Of a stretch of 64,000 nucleotides of DNA, positions 28,251 to 39,923 are shown piece after piece (within the stretch, counting starts at the first letter, position 1; each line of letters begins with the position of its first letter). The stretch comes from Isoetes taiwanensis (taxonomy: Eukaryota; Streptophyta; Lycopodiopsida; Isoetales; Isoetaceae): the NCBI GenBank assembly GCA_021234155.1, contig JAJEKV010000031.1:3920835-3984834 (forward strand), read 5' to 3'. Both the position numbers and the translations under genes were made by a program. The notes below the pieces were generated by a model. It was not told the DNA's origin. It saw only the letters and a list, made by a program, of their open reading frames with translations, and did not search any database.

Positions 28251-30145
28251 AATGGGGTCACGAATGAAATGTGATTCACCGAAACAACGAGAGCATACTA
28301 CCAGTAAGAAACAAAATAGGCCAAAGTTAACAAGTTTGCAATGAATGAAAAGGATAGAAACTGATCGGAGAGAATGGAACGATAGAAGAGCAAAGTAATT
28401 AACTAGACATCCAACTATGGACATATTATCATACCGAGAAACAGAACTCATCCCTGCCAAACATACATACGTAAAGAGCAAATATCAAACCGAATCACGA
28501 GTAAAAGAAACGAAACAAGTGAAGATCTAAGGTGCAAAGGATGCTAGCATAGAGAATGCAAAGATCGAATTGCATAGAATCGAGAAGCAATAACTGAGGC
28601 AACAAACTGAAGTTACGAAATGCTCAAATGGCTGCTCTTACTAAAAAATGGAACTTTTAGAGCAAAAATGCTCATATGCAAAGAGCGACTGACCAGGAGA
28701 GAATGCAAAGATCAACGAGCAACTAGGTATATAGAGAAAAGAACCAGGGCGATTCAAGAGGTTAAAGAATAAATGAAGGGAACATAACTCAAAAGGAGCT
28801 TGATGAAATTAGGAGCAAAAGGGAGATAAAAAGAATAAACCAAAAATGAACCCTCCTTTCAGGCACACAAGTTGAACCGGAATGAATGGCAATGTGAATA
28901 TAGGAACGGAGAACATGGACAACGAATATAAGGCTGCAAGCAAAAGTCTTATAGGCCCTTAAGGCAGCCATGAAAAAACTAAGAAAAGAGTGTACAAAGG
29001 CCCTCAAAGACATCCATGAGAAAGAACTGAGGAATATGGGAATGGATCATGCGCCTCTCTAGAAAATACATACCAACAGCACCATAAATAGAAAAAATGA
29101 TGTGCACAATCATAGAACAAATGAGCTAAAAGAACTAGAAAACAATCAAAGAAAACTACCGATCATGAGCCCGTCTAATCTAAGCAATCAAATGAACCCC
29201 AAATGAGTAAAATGACAAAGCACATAAAGCCTATGAAGATAAGCGTAAGCCCTGAGGAGATTACAAGGACCCCCCTTCAACGTCAGCGACTAGCACTAAA
29301 AGCGAAAACATGGGCATGAGCCTGAAATCTATAACCACCAAATAATATTGAAACTCAAAAAACAGAAAGAACGAGAATCACAAAGTAAAAACTAGACAAA
29401 GTGAGCACAAGGACAACATTGAAGAACAAAACAAGCATGGAGTAAGGGACATACCAACCCTAGCCATAGTTACACAAGCACATATGGTACTCGAATATGA
29501 TCCAACAAGTCAAAGGAGAATAGAGATAGTCACAGGCGAAAATGAAAATGTCAAAAAAGAAGAAATAAGACCCATGGGACCAAAAACCATGGCGAAGATA
29601 CACATTCAAAGGAAGGAGAGACTGAGTGCAACTAACTCATACGTAACTGTGCAACATATAACCAAGAGAGACCAACAAACGACCCCAATGAGCAAACGAA
29701 TGGTTCCAAACATTGCAGGCAAACTGAACAAACAAGGGCAAAGTGGACCTGAACACACCTGTACAATGATCCCTATTCTCGGAGGCAGAGGGTGCAACCT
29801 TGATAAATGTACGCAGCAAAAAAGTATGTTCAAGTCTGCATGATAGGGAGTACCACGCCCGAGAGACATCAAACTGGTGTTCGAAGGGAGACACGGACCT
29901 CGATTATGAGCGACTCACATCGTTACAAAGAAAAACCATGCAACTTGAGTTAGAAGGAACCATAAGCGATAAAGTTTCATTCAATCCGTACGACATCAAA
30001 TTGAAATACAATACCCCATGAGCACAACAGGATGAAACGCCTATGCATAATATGCCAATGCAATGTCAATTGTACACATGCTACAAAAAACATTATTGCT
30101 AGGAGGACAACAAATGCCTGTAAGAAGCATATATGCGTAAAATAT

Positions 30146-30480
30146 CGATTCAAGGGAATAAGAAAAATATAGTCTATCAACATCAAAAGAACCGAACAAG
30201 GAGAACCACTAAAACAAAGCTTCAAGATGCATTATGAATATCAAGCCTTATATGCAAAACTTACTCTCATGTCACTTGTACAGCTGAGTAGGTCACAAGC
30301 CATCTTATCGGATCTATCGATTCAAGGGAAAGAAAAATATAGTCTAACAACATCAAAAGAACCGAACAAGGAGAACCACTAAACAAAGCTTCAAGATGCA
30401 TTCTGAAAGCCTTATATGCAAAACTTACTCTCATGTCACCTGTACAGCAGAGTAGGTCACAAGCCATCTTACTGGAATAG
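30146..30480. repeat. tandem duplication of about 170 bp
   Basis: TCGATTCAAGGGAA...GTAGGTCACAAGCCATCTTA occurs twice, at about 30146-30305 and 30317-30472. The copies differ by a few small gaps, including at CTG/CAG. Confidence 0.75.
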
Positions 30481-31674
30481 AACATATACATCTTATTAAG
30501 AAATATGTTAACTGGTTCCCATGTAACCCTTGCACATATATGTGATCAACGCCGCCATTGATTTCCTCACGTAATCCGCCATGATGAGCAACCTTGAGAT
30601 GTCGATTAATATGGGGCACTGATAGAAGTGTATATGCAAGAGCATCACATGCAACAACTTATATGTTCACATGGCATTAGCTGTAACATAGAAGATGGAA
30701 AGCCCAAAGAAATTAACGAGCAAGCCTAAAATATAATGAAAAAAGGACACGAGATTCGACGAAAGCAAGAGTAAAAAACACAATGACAAGAACACGACAA
30801 ACACAAAACACTTCTACCAAGCCAAGCCCTATCAAACTCATAGAGCAAGCACATAAATGTAAGAAGGGAAAAAATGCACCCGGTAACCCTAAAGAAAGGG
30901 GCAAGGGAAACTGACACCTTGTATCCCTGCCCAAGAAAGCAACTACGCCATCGGAAGCGGTGGCGTGATCGGCCATGGGTGCTTGGATGCAGGCCGGATC
31001 CGAGGTCCGATGCGTGTGGATGCTTGCAATTCCAAAACCGCACATCACGAGGCTCGTGAAAGGAAAAAATTGAGCCATAGAGGCACCCGACGAGCTCAAA
31101 TATCGGGCTGTTGCAGACCTGGATTACTTTGAAAAGAGATTGTCAAACGGACGAAAAGGGCATTGATTCGTGGTAAGACGCCCGGATGAGGAAGGCGCAG
31201 TCCCAAAGACCAACCCATCATGCAAACAAGGCCCGTAATCAAGCAACAAAGGAATCAAAACGAGCCGGTAGGATCGAGAGTAAGCCGTGAAGCCGATAAA
31301 ACAAGGTAGGAAACCAAAAATATGAGAAGCGGAATGCACGAGAACTTCCCCGAACCAAACAAAACAACATGGGAAAGAGGGAAGCCAACGATCCACCAAG
31401 GGCGACCAGACGGCAGAGATCAGATGGCAAAGGAGACCCAAACAGAGGAGGCTATCAACGGAAGAACTCGGAGTAAAGGATCCATCAAAATAACTCGGAC
31501 CACACATGCTTAGCCGCAGACCAATCAATCAAACCACTCGAATCAAACCCGTTCGTCACTGCAGGCCAAACACAATGAAAAAGAACAAACCAATCCATCG
31601 AAACAAACTCACCTTTGAAAAACCAAAGAGCCAGAGTGAAGACAGCAGTACCTCGAAAGCAATCACATAACGCC

Positions 31675-31775
31675 AACCCGTTGAGAAGAAAGAATCAGAA
31701 ATAAATTGACGCTTACCTGGTAGGAGCCAACCCGTTGAGAAGAAAGAATCAGAAATAAATTGACGCTAGTAGGAG
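31675..31775. repeat. tandem duplication of about 55 bp
   Basis: AACCCGTTGAGAAGAAAGAA...ATTGACGCT occurs at about 31675-31714 and 31730-31768. Confidence 0.8.
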
Positions 31776-31949
31776 AATAGATGGGGATGAAAAAACTTGT
31801 GGAGCAAAAAATGAGCAGAATAGAAGGAAGCTCAAGAGAACGCCGATGGCAGGAAATGAGGAAGGAGGCGGTATAAATAGGAGAGCAAGGTAGGGCGTCC
31901 CCATCCAAGGAATGTCGATTCTATTGCTATTGCAATAGAATCGTGGCAT

Positions 31950-33780
31950 TACATAAATCAGGAGATGAATAGGTTCTAGGTAACTACCGTACCATTATGG
32001 TGGGTAGCCTGTATGCGAAACTGTTTGCCTCCATACTTGAGCGGAAGATAAGCATTTGGACAGAAGCGCATAATGTTAGAGCAATAGGGCAGGCAGGTTT
32101 CAGACCCAAGAAGTCGACAACTGATCATTTGGTTACTCTTCGTGCAATGATGGACTCAGTAGTTGGAAAAAGAAAGCCTATGTATGCTGCGTTTGTAGAT
32201 TTTAGCAAGGCGTTTGACATGGTAAACAAGAAAAATGTATGGCAAAGGTTGGTGGATTTGGATATCCCAAAGGGACTCAGACATGCGGTACACACCCTTT
32301 ATGGGAAGGTACTTGTGCAGCTATCATCTCCTTTTGTAGAGATATGTAAGGAGGTAGTAGAAAGTAACATGGGGGTGAAGCAGGGATGTCCTCTGTCACC
32401 CACATTGTTTGGCCTTTTTATAGACCAGCTTGAAAGTTGGATAAGAGCACATGGAGGGGATGGTACGCCTCTGCATGGGTTTATACTCATGCTTCTTTTA
32501 TATGCGGATGATGTTGTGTTGCTGTCACGAAGTATACAAGGGTTACAAAGGCATTTAGATGCGCTTGAAAGTTTCTGTAATGATAAAGGCATGCAGGTGA
32601 ATTTGGATAAAACCAAAGTGGTGGTCTTTGGGGCGAACAAAACAGATCATGTCCATGTATCCTTTGAGGGTAAGCAAGTGGAAGTAGTGGAGAACTATAA
32701 ATACTTAGGGTTGATTGTGGATAAGAGCCCTAATTGGAATCAAGCAGTTGAACACAGAGTGAATGCTGGCCTAGAAGCTTTATATGCTATGCAGAGAAAG
32801 TGTGTCAATGCCGACATATGGAATTTTGAGATGAAACGGATGCTCTATAAGGTACTGGTACAGACCGTGGTGCTTTATGGTTGTGAAGTGTGGGGGCCAG
32901 GCCTCGCCAATGATAGCTGGAGAAAGGTAGAAAAGATACAAAAAAAATTCTTTCATACTGAGTTAGGGACGAAGATGCAAACACCATATGACATGATGCT
33001 CGTGGAGTGCGGGATGGTGTCTCTGGAAGCCGAGGCGCTTTGCAGACTGTTACGCTATATGTGTAAAGTCCTGTATGATATGCCAAGCAATAGCTTACCG
33101 AGACTTGCTATGGAGGAAACCAGGGAGAAGGGTTGGTATGCTGATATAGGCAGATGGCTTGCGAGATGGGGGATGAATATCCAAGATTTACATATGCATA
33201 AGGAAGATATTGAGGGTTGGGTTCGAAAAAGCTTCCTTGACAAGTCGTGGAGTGTGCCAGCTGTAAAGAAAGAGTTTTATAGGACTCAGATAAATCCTTC
33301 TCTACAGACACCGCACTATCTTATGGAACCGATATCAGTGAAGCATAGGCAAGCAATTGCTAGAATACGATTGTGTTCACATCGCCTGGGCGTGGAAATT
33401 GGAAGATGGGCGGACATAGCACATGATCTTAGGCATTGTAAGGTCTGCAATGAAGGAGTGGTGGAGGATGAGGCTCATGTCCTACTCTGGTGTCGCGCTT
33501 ATTCTGAGGTAAGAGCCAAGCATGGGATTAGTGCTATCTCCTTGGACCCGGTTTTCCTCATATCCATGATCAGCTATAGGGGGGTGCATTGTTGATATTC
33601 TCAACCTGAGAGATGACTGGTTGAAACGACAAAAGATAGATGAGGTGGAGATAGAGGAGCCCAGTGTGTTATTCTCGGAAGATGCACTGGATGACTTGTT
33701 TTACAATTTTGAATGTATTTTGTAATGTCTCATAGGCCTGTCGGTCTCGTAGACGAAATTTCATTTCATTTCATTTCATT
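31950..33780 (+). mobile_element. LINE A, unit 2 copy, 3' part
   Basis: It resumes LINE A2 after the Helentron-like pair and runs through the 3' tail (TTTCA)n at about 33762-33780 into CT repeats. The order and sequence match LINE A1 and A3. It is the least damaged LINE A copy over this part. Confidence 0.9.
31997..33595 (+). pseudogene. LINE A2 reverse transcriptase, catalytic core to C-terminus
   Basis: One 532-residue frame covers the RT from MVGSLYAKLFASILERKISI to the C-terminal domain. Motif A is YAAFVDFSKAFDMV, motif B is NMGVKQGCPLSPTLFGLFID, and motif C is LLLYADDVVLLS with the YADD catalytic pair. The thumb (LDKTKVVVFGANKT; YKYLGLIVDKSPNW) and the CCHC cluster CKVCNEGVVEDEAHVLLWC follow. 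A short difference near 33550 shifts the frame before the final 45 residues, which are present at 33596-33725. The N-terminal half is cut off by the insertion at 25394-31949. It is the reference for reading the other copies. Confidence 0.9.
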
Positions 33781-33809
33781 TCTCTCTCTCTCTCTCTCTC
33801 TATCTCTCT
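33781..33809. repeat. short (CT)n tract between LINE A2 and LINE D
   Basis: It holds about 28 bases of CT with one TATCTCTC end. LINE D starts immediately after it. Confidence 0.9.
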
Positions 33810-33904
33810 AGAAAACAGGGCAGACCACATCGATTTGTCGGATCCCATTTACTTTGAACAGGGGATTTAGTGCCACATCAGTTTCAGAAACAGGGGTATC
33901 AGGC

Positions 33905-34273
33905 ATGGCACAGAAAGAGACAAGGGGGAAGAAAACTAAACAGAGATCACCGATATCCGATGATGAAACCCTTGAAGAGGAAGTCTCCTTAGCCACTATT
34001 ATGTCAGAGCTCATCAAGTCCAGACAAGAATCAGCCACTATTATGACCGAACTCGTCAAATTTCGCCAAGAATCAGCTACCAGGGAAACAAGACTATTTG
34101 AAGAGATCAAAAGCCTAAGGTTAGAAAATGATGCATTACGTTCAAATTTTATATTGTTACAGGAAGAGCTGAATGGAGTCAAAGGGGACATTATGGAATT
34201 GAAAGTTAAATCATCCGAACCCGGACCGAGAAAAACATATCGAAGAGGTAAACATCATCATAAAATACATTGA
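33905..34273 (+). pseudogene. LINE D ORF1 protein, N-terminal part
   Basis: From the ATG at 33905 (MAQKETRGKKTKQRSPISDD) the frame gives a basic start, two near repeats (LATIMSELIKSRQESA and IMTELVKFRQESA), and a heptad-rich stretch typical of a coiled coil (LFEEIKSLRLENDALRSNF). It stops at 34273 after a basic KTYRRGKHHHK segment. Further ORF1-like text continues in other frames to about 34660 (for example ending EQMQEKKQELIKFKEAKQKN), so the protein was longer. ORF1 proteins of LINEs bind the element RNA. Confidence 0.7.
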
Positions 34274-34682
34274 GGAATATATGGAATCCCAAGAGAGGAA
34301 GCGGCCGATCCTTGAACCTCCGTAGTCCGCTGCCGTCGCGATAATGAAAACACCAAAGAACTGGTTGAAGATTTTTAGAAGAATGACATGCTTGTGGATA
34401 AAGTAGATGTGGCGAAGCTTATCGAATTGGAAAGAGAAATACAGAACACGGCATATCTTAATGAAATTCCCAAACCGAGATGCCAGTTTGGTCTCTTGAA
34501 ACAGACATACTCTCAAAGGAAAGCTTATTTGGGTAAATGACGATTTGACAAAAGAGCAAATGCAAGAAAAGAAACAGGAGCTGATCAAATTCAAGGAAGC
34601 AAAACAGAAAAACCAGAATGTTAAATGGGCTAAGGGCAAGGCAATAGTAACAGAATAGGGAAAAGGGGGAGGTCTCAGCATC

Positions 34683-35490
34683 ATGATATGGAACATTAAC
34701 AGATTAACAATTGACAAGGTGATTACGATGCAAGAAAAGTTGGATGAAACAGATATTATTTGCTTTGTTGAAACTAAAGAACATGAGATTTATGGTTTAC
34801 CAGAGATACCTGGCTTTGAATTGACATACTCAGTGAGGTGTAAAAGATTTGGTACATTGGATAACGGAAATGGTGGAATTGCCTGCTACACAAAACTATG
34901 TTACAGAGATTATGTAAAAGGGGTTAAACAAGATAAAAATGGCCAGTATATATGGATTGAAATAAATGGATTGCAGACCCTTTATTATGTAGCCGTTTGT
35001 TACTTTGCCCCGAGACATAAAAGGATTTACAATGAAACAGATGCATCTAAGGACGATCTATTCTTTGAACTTGAACAGGATATCATATGCTTTCAACATA
35101 AAGGTGAAGTAATTTTGACCGGGGATTTTAATGGGAGAACGGGTAATAGGCAGGCAGCAATTTATACAGATGTGAATGATCCCCTATGGCTAGATCAGAT
35201 AGAAAAGGAAGAATTGGCTGCTAAAAGGTCCATAGACAATCTCGGGACAAGATTATAACTAAAACGGGCCGTGCCTATTAACACTTTGTTGTAGTGCAAA
35301 CATGATTATATGTAATGGGTCGAGTAGATTCCCAGATACACAGAAAACCACATGTAGATCCAGGAGTACTGTTGATTATGTTATAATGCAGGAACATACA
35401 CTAAGCCGAAATTAGACTTCCAAGTAGCGATGAGCACAGAATCCGACCATTGCCCACTAATGTTTACATTAGATATCAACAAAATTTGAT
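34683..35490 (+). pseudogene. LINE D apurinic-type endonuclease
   Basis: Frame 34683-35258 starts MIWNINRLTIDKV, with ICFVETKEHE at the catalytic Glu position, GGIACYTKLC, YVAVCYFAPRH and VILTGDFNGRTG (Asp-x-Asn). The remaining blocks lie in other frames: CRSRSTVDYVIMQE (about 35353-35395) and ESDHCPLMFTLDI (about 35431-35480), the S-D-H motif. All catalytic blocks are thus recognisable, but at least three frameshifts separate them. The enzyme nicks the target to prime reverse transcription. Confidence 0.85.
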
Positions 35491-36006
35491 AGTAAAAGCG
35501 ATTTAAAATTGAATAGAGAGCTGAAATACTATCCGGCCCGAGTTTGAAAACATGTTACCAAGCTGAAATTGAGAAGAAATTGGAATGCCTTGCATGGAAA
35601 GCAGATTTGAATGAGGCCAAACCCGGCTGACTATGTAACTTGCTATCGAAATCAACAAAAGAGTCTTTACCTCTAGGCGTGATTAAGGCTTACCATGTAA
35701 GACATGGTATGATCAAACTTTAAAAAAGCTAAGCTGAAATGGAAAAACAGCCATGGATTGGACAAAAGAACTGTAAAAAAAGAATACGGAAGATTACCGG
35801 ACAAAAAAAAAAGATAATTTATACACTCTCGGCAAGAACTCCTATGCCAGAGTTATATATCAGAGCCCAAAAGCTTTTGGAAGGTATTAAGGAGAAGCAA
35901 GCAAAAAGAATTTCCTGTCGCAGCAGATACCCTATGGCGATACGTACAAAAGCTCTATCATAATCCAGAAGATCAATCATATAGCGGGCAGCAAAGGAGA
36001 TCTATC

Positions 36007-36707
36007 TTGATGATCACGGCTGAAGAAGTTTCTGATGGCATAGCTCATTTAGCTAATGGGAAAGCAAAAGACATGCAAGGTCTATGTGCAGAACATTTGA
36101 AATGGGCAGGACCCAAGCTACATTCCATCATTGCCGAACTGTTTTCTACGGCACTTATACAAGGGCTGCCCTTGTCATGGCAAGTTAATCGAGTAGTCCC
36201 GGTCCATAAGGGTGGATCTATCCATGAAATCAGCAACTATAGGACCATTTTAGTGAGCACCCTGTTGTCGAAGCTCTTGGCTACGATATTAGAGAAGAAA
36301 ATAAGCTTATGGGCAGAGACAAATGGCAAAAGGTCAGAAGCACAGGCTGGTTTTAGGGCTGGTCGGTCTACAACAGATCATTTGCTTGTACTTAAAACAA
36401 TATTCGATACAATTAAGGGGACAAAAAAACCAGCATATGTAGTCTTTGTAGACTTTAAAAAGGCCTTTGATAGAGTGCCTCGATCTCAGCTATGGGAAAG
36501 ACTGGACGATCTTAATGTGCCAGAACAGCTGAGAGACGCAGTACAAGTGCTATATGAGAAGGTGCTGATACAATTATCCATGCCATTGTCATTGGAAAAC
36601 GAAGATTATATTGCTAGCAACATTGGTGTCAAACAGGGCTGCCCAATGTCCCCCACCTTGTTCGGCTTATTTATTGATGGTCTTGAGAACTGGTTACATG
36701 AAAATAA
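36007..36707 (+). pseudogene. LINE D reverse transcriptase, N-terminal half
   Basis: The frame holds NGKAKDMQGLCAEHLKWAGP, QVNRVVPVHKGGS, ISNYRTILVSTLLSKLLATI, AQAGFRAGRSTTDHLLVLK, motif A in VVFVDFKKAFDRVPRSQLW and motif B in NIGVKQGCPMSPTLFGLFID. It is cut at 36707 before the YADD motif. It reads open over 230 codons, so it is younger or less damaged than the endonuclease part. Confidence 0.9.
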
Positions 36708-36711
36708 GCCA

Positions 36712-37672
36712 TGCACACCTGTCTTGCAGTGTGTAGAAGCTATCAAACCCCTGTAAATCCCGCACCAACACAGATTCATACTGTCCCTGCTTCTGATAGC
36801 GTGGGATGTATGGTAATCCTCCATGCCCCCTTTGCGGTGTCTCCACTATTGAGTGCTCCCAATTCAGCGTGACATAAAGCGGGTAGTGATCTGACAAAGC
36901 CTCCTCATCCCCTGTGCTTGTGCCAATGGAGAAGTGTGTAACCATGTCAAGTGCTGCTACCGGAGCGAGAAGGTAATCCAACACACTAGCTCCCCCATCC
37001 AGCGTATCACTCCTGCAAGTAACACCCCCTGAGTGTGGCCATCGCTGCATACCATTACAAATTACCATGTCAAAAACCTGGCAGAGCTGGACCAGCTGCC
37101 TGCCAAATGGTCTAGCCACCATATCCTGGGAGTGCCGCGTATGCTGAATAGCGGCTGTCTCAAGCCAAAGCGGATCAGCATTAGCGTCACCTTGGAAGGT
37201 CACCGACTGCAACTGCGCCGTAGGAGCATTGAAATCTCCTAGCAAAAACACCTGTCCCTGCTGTCTATAGCGGTCTATGTCATCATACAGTTCCCTATAC
37301 GGCATCTGGACATCTGTGTCTGCATCATGTACCTGGTAGAACTTAGAGCCTGCATGGGGAATGTAGCAGCTAGCAAGAAACAATGGGACATGACCAGGCT
37401 CTAATAACATGTAGCGGTTAAATGCATCAGACTTCTGAAGTGCGATCTTGCATGCTAAGGCGTCCCTAAAGTAACAAGCCACTCCACCGTATCCGCGTCT
37501 GCCATGGCGCTCATTAGCAAGTGAGAAATGCTGATATCCTCGAATGTCTGGCAATCAATGCCCTTCATACTCCCATGTCTCCTGCAGGAAGACGATGTCC
37601 ATGTCTGTCGCGATCCCATTCAAGCCACTGCCCTTCTGCCACGGGAAGCCCCTACAATTCCAGGAAACAATG
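36712..37672 (-). pseudogene. LINE B apurinic-type endonuclease (N-terminal ORF2)
   Basis: Reading down from 37672: IVSWNCRGFPWQKGSGLNGI (Asn of motif I), DMDIVFLQETWEYEGH (catalytic Glu), an in-frame TGA at about 37555, then the 286-residue frame LPDIRGYQHFSLANE, GGVACYFRDAL, VFLLGDFNAPTAQL, GGASVLDYLLAPVAAL and EEALSDHYPLYVTLNW (Ser-Asp-His). All catalytic positions are present; one stop codon breaks the frame. It would nick target DNA. The join to LINE D lies just after FDSFYTLQDRCAW. Confidence 0.9.
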
Positions 37673-37689
37673 CGAAGACACTTTCCCTA

Positions 37690-38930
37690 TGCTGAATGCG
37701 GCTGTGGACCCATCTGAGTGCCTGAGGATGCTGCTGTGGTTGGAATAACTCGGGCAGCCTGCTCACGGGACCCTGATGGATGTGCTGCAGTTGTGGAAGG
37801 CCTCAATCCGCCCTCTCCCTGGCCTGCCTGGCCTGATGCCCCTGGACCGCTCTGCCCCTGCGACGCAGCTGTTCGTGGGAGTGCTGCCTCCGCAACTGTC
37901 TGACGAGGAGGCACATATACCTTCATCTTGCCATTAACCAAACTAGCAGCCCCTCCAGCTTGTCGAATCTCTCTTACCTTGACCAACTCTTGGCTTCTTT
38001 CCCGTTGTTGCAGTGGCATGAGATCCAGATCCAGGTATATGGACGTACCTTTCAAGCGACTAGTGCGGTGCAACAACAAAGATTTTGCAAACTGCAAACT
38101 TAACTAGCTGAGGTCTCATGTTCGGTCCTCCGACCCTGATTGGACTCTTGATAACCAAATACTGTAATTGGAGCTTTGCAAGTACCAGGGTGGTAAGCTT
38201 ACCTGGCAAATCCTCGCCTTGCTCCTCCGGCAATCCCCGCACAATAAGGTTGGTGGTTGCCTCGGATGTCTTGTTCCTCACGGTACCGCTGATTCCACGA
38301 GCCACCTTGGCCTCGGCATGGGGTGCTGGTGCAGACGACTGTGGTGCACTCCGGACTCGTTGCACCTCCATTCGGAGGTCCTGCATCTCTTGCTGTAAGT
38401 GGGCCATATAGTTCTCTATATGTGAGCATCTTCCTGACATCTCCTGCCTGTCTGCCTTTGCTTCATCAAGGAATTGGAGCCTCCCCCGCTATCCGACCAG
38501 CCATGCTTGTGAGTTGTACAATCTGCTGCAGCAACCCCTTCATGTCAGCCTGCGCTTGCGCCATGTCTTCCATCCACTGCTGGTGGACCTTATCCAAGCG
38601 GTGCCCCATCTCCGTGACTAGCTGCGTTGTTGCTTGTATCTCCCCTCTTATCTGGTCATTAGCCTTTTGGGCTCCCCTGCAATCATAATCCCCGAGCCGA
38701 ACTTCCACAAAGGAAATTCACTCCTTCTGTTGGAGAAGCTGCTTCTTGAGCGCAGCCCCCGGCAGATGGTCCCGTGATGCCTCCAAGCTTGTCAGCTTAG
38801 CCTGGAGAGAACTGGCCTGTTCCTGTACAACCCTGATTGCCTCAGCCTATGATACCTGCTCTGATGGGGATGAGGTATCCAAATTGCGGGCTCTTTTCTT
38901 CAACGCATGCATGCTGTCAGGGGTTGCCAT
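37690..38930 (-). pseudogene. LINE B ORF1 protein
   Basis: The start at 38930 gives MATPDSMHALKKRARNLDTS. A coil region follows, with YMAHLQQEMQDLRMEVQRV at about 38400-38345. Next comes the RNA-recognition-like segment NLIVRGLPEEQGEDLPG (about 38260-38205), then, in another frame, LQFAKSLLLHRTSRLKGTSI and ELVKVREIRQAGGAASLVNG, and a Pro/Gly/Gln-rich end. Coiled coil, RRM-like segment and C-terminal basic domain are the usual ORF1 plan in L1-type LINEs. Two or three frame changes interrupt it. ORF2 begins close behind its end. Confidence 0.75.
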
Positions 38931-39131
38931 AGAGGGCCGGGACTGTCAGCTGAATTCCGTCGACTAAAACAGAGGAAATACCATACAAATCATACACCAA
39001 CGGAAAGCTCGTTTGATAAGCTTTCCAACGAGCCCAAGAACACCTGAATCTGACACCGGAATCCCGAGTTATTAGCAAAAGAGCAGGGCAGACAAATACA
39101 TCATTTATGAAGGCTAATGTGTAGTGACGGG

Positions 39132-39150
39132 TGCCCGGTGTTGCCGGGCA
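39132..39150. repeat. stable hairpin, unit 3 copy
   Basis: TGCCCGG and CCGGGCA pair across a TGTTG loop, identical to unit 1. Confidence 0.6.
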
Positions 39151-39920
39151 TAAATATAATCCTTTGTAGACATATGTACAATGCCTAATTATATTTGACT
39201 CGGAATAAAGAGAGGAACGAAAGGAGCAATGTACAAAGATGCGTCACATTAAACTGGAAGGGTGCAACCCTTCCACAACTCTTTCTGCTCTAATAATCAA
39301 CATATGCATGTGTTGGCTCACATTGTAGTAGCTTCAAATTGCAGACTAAGAATAGGAAAAGAGATATTTTTAGATTGGAGACTCCAAAAATGTAAGGAAC
39401 AAAAACATACGTGCATAATTAGTGATGGATCCCTTGCTTTGTCGAGCTTTAAAGATGTTGTATAATCTTGTGAATGCCATGAAGATGGAAGCATATTTGG
39501 CATTTTTGTTGATAAGAGGGGAGCTAGGAGAGGTTTACTTTTGTACTAACAATTATGCAGTATGCACAAAATGGTTAAGAGAGTGAGCGTCTTAGCATTT
39601 GTGTGAGGCCTATGAAAGTGTTGTTATTTATTTGGCAAACTAATGAGCTAAGAAGAATAGCTCTAGGGTACAATTACAAAAATGCATGGGCAATTTTGGA
39701 CGTGTTATGTCTTTGAATCCAACAACTCCATTTCTGCAATTTTGCATTAATTGTCTATTATGCCATGGTTATAAGTAGAATTAATGCTTGATCTTTTTGT
39801 TTTGTCATAAAGATGTATGTTGCAAAGAGCGGCCATCAAAATGAGCAAATGACAAACTTGAGCTTTTATAGATAAGGTGCCTATCTAAAAAAAATCATAG
39901 TTCTTTATTTTTAAGCTTTA
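39151..39920. other. AT-rich spacer, unit 3 copy of 9140-9980
   Basis: Near-identical to units 1 and 2. No gene is seen. Confidence 0.5.
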
Positions 39921-39923
39921 TAA

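Larger units (their letters stand above)
26478..31949. mobile_element. Helentron-like non-autonomous element 2
   Basis: It follows element 1 head to tail at a GGCAT/TCCTAGG joint. It shares the first 35 bases and last 157 bases (31793-31949) of element 1, including the subterminal inverted repeat (31897-31914) and the 11-bp hairpin (31917-31942). After it LINE A2 resumes at the T/ACATAAATC site. The 5.3-kb interior is purine-rich on the plus strand and has no recognisable gene on either strand. The hydrophobic minus-strand frames reflect base composition. It is either a large non-autonomous element or one that picked up non-coding DNA. A Helitron of another type cannot be excluded. Confidence 0.55.
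33810..36707 (+). mobile_element. LINE D, full 5' end, 3' truncated by a junction with LINE B
   Basis: A plus-strand non-LTR retrotransposon with its apparent 5' end right after CT repeats: short 5' untranslated region, ORF1 (about 33905-34273), endonuclease (34683 to about 35500) and RT (about 35740-36707). It ends inside the RT, just after VKQGCPMSPTLFGLFIDGLE, where LINE B of unit 3 begins in opposite orientation. It is related to LINE A in the RT but is a separate subfamily. Confidence 0.85.
36708..39120 (-). mobile_element. LINE family B, unit 3 copy (best preserved)
   Basis: Minus-strand LINE B with the 5' untranslated region at about 39120-38931, ORF1 from 38930 to about 37690, and the ORF2 endonuclease from about 37690 to 36712. 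The RT is missing because the copy stops at the junction with LINE D. It is the best reference for the unit 1 and unit 2 copies. Confidence 0.88.

Noticed and set aside
27000-31500. Hydrophobic minus-strand frames of 60-134 codons as membrane proteins
   Set aside because: Their Phe/Leu/Ser/Cys bias follows from the purine-rich plus strand, and none has a motif or consistent frame.
26321-31949. The 157-base repeats at 26321-26477 and 31793-31949 as LTRs of a retrotransposon
   Set aside because: They do not start TG or end CA, the shared 35-base left end lies outside them, no primer-binding site or gag-pol is seen, and a hairpin stands at the right end.
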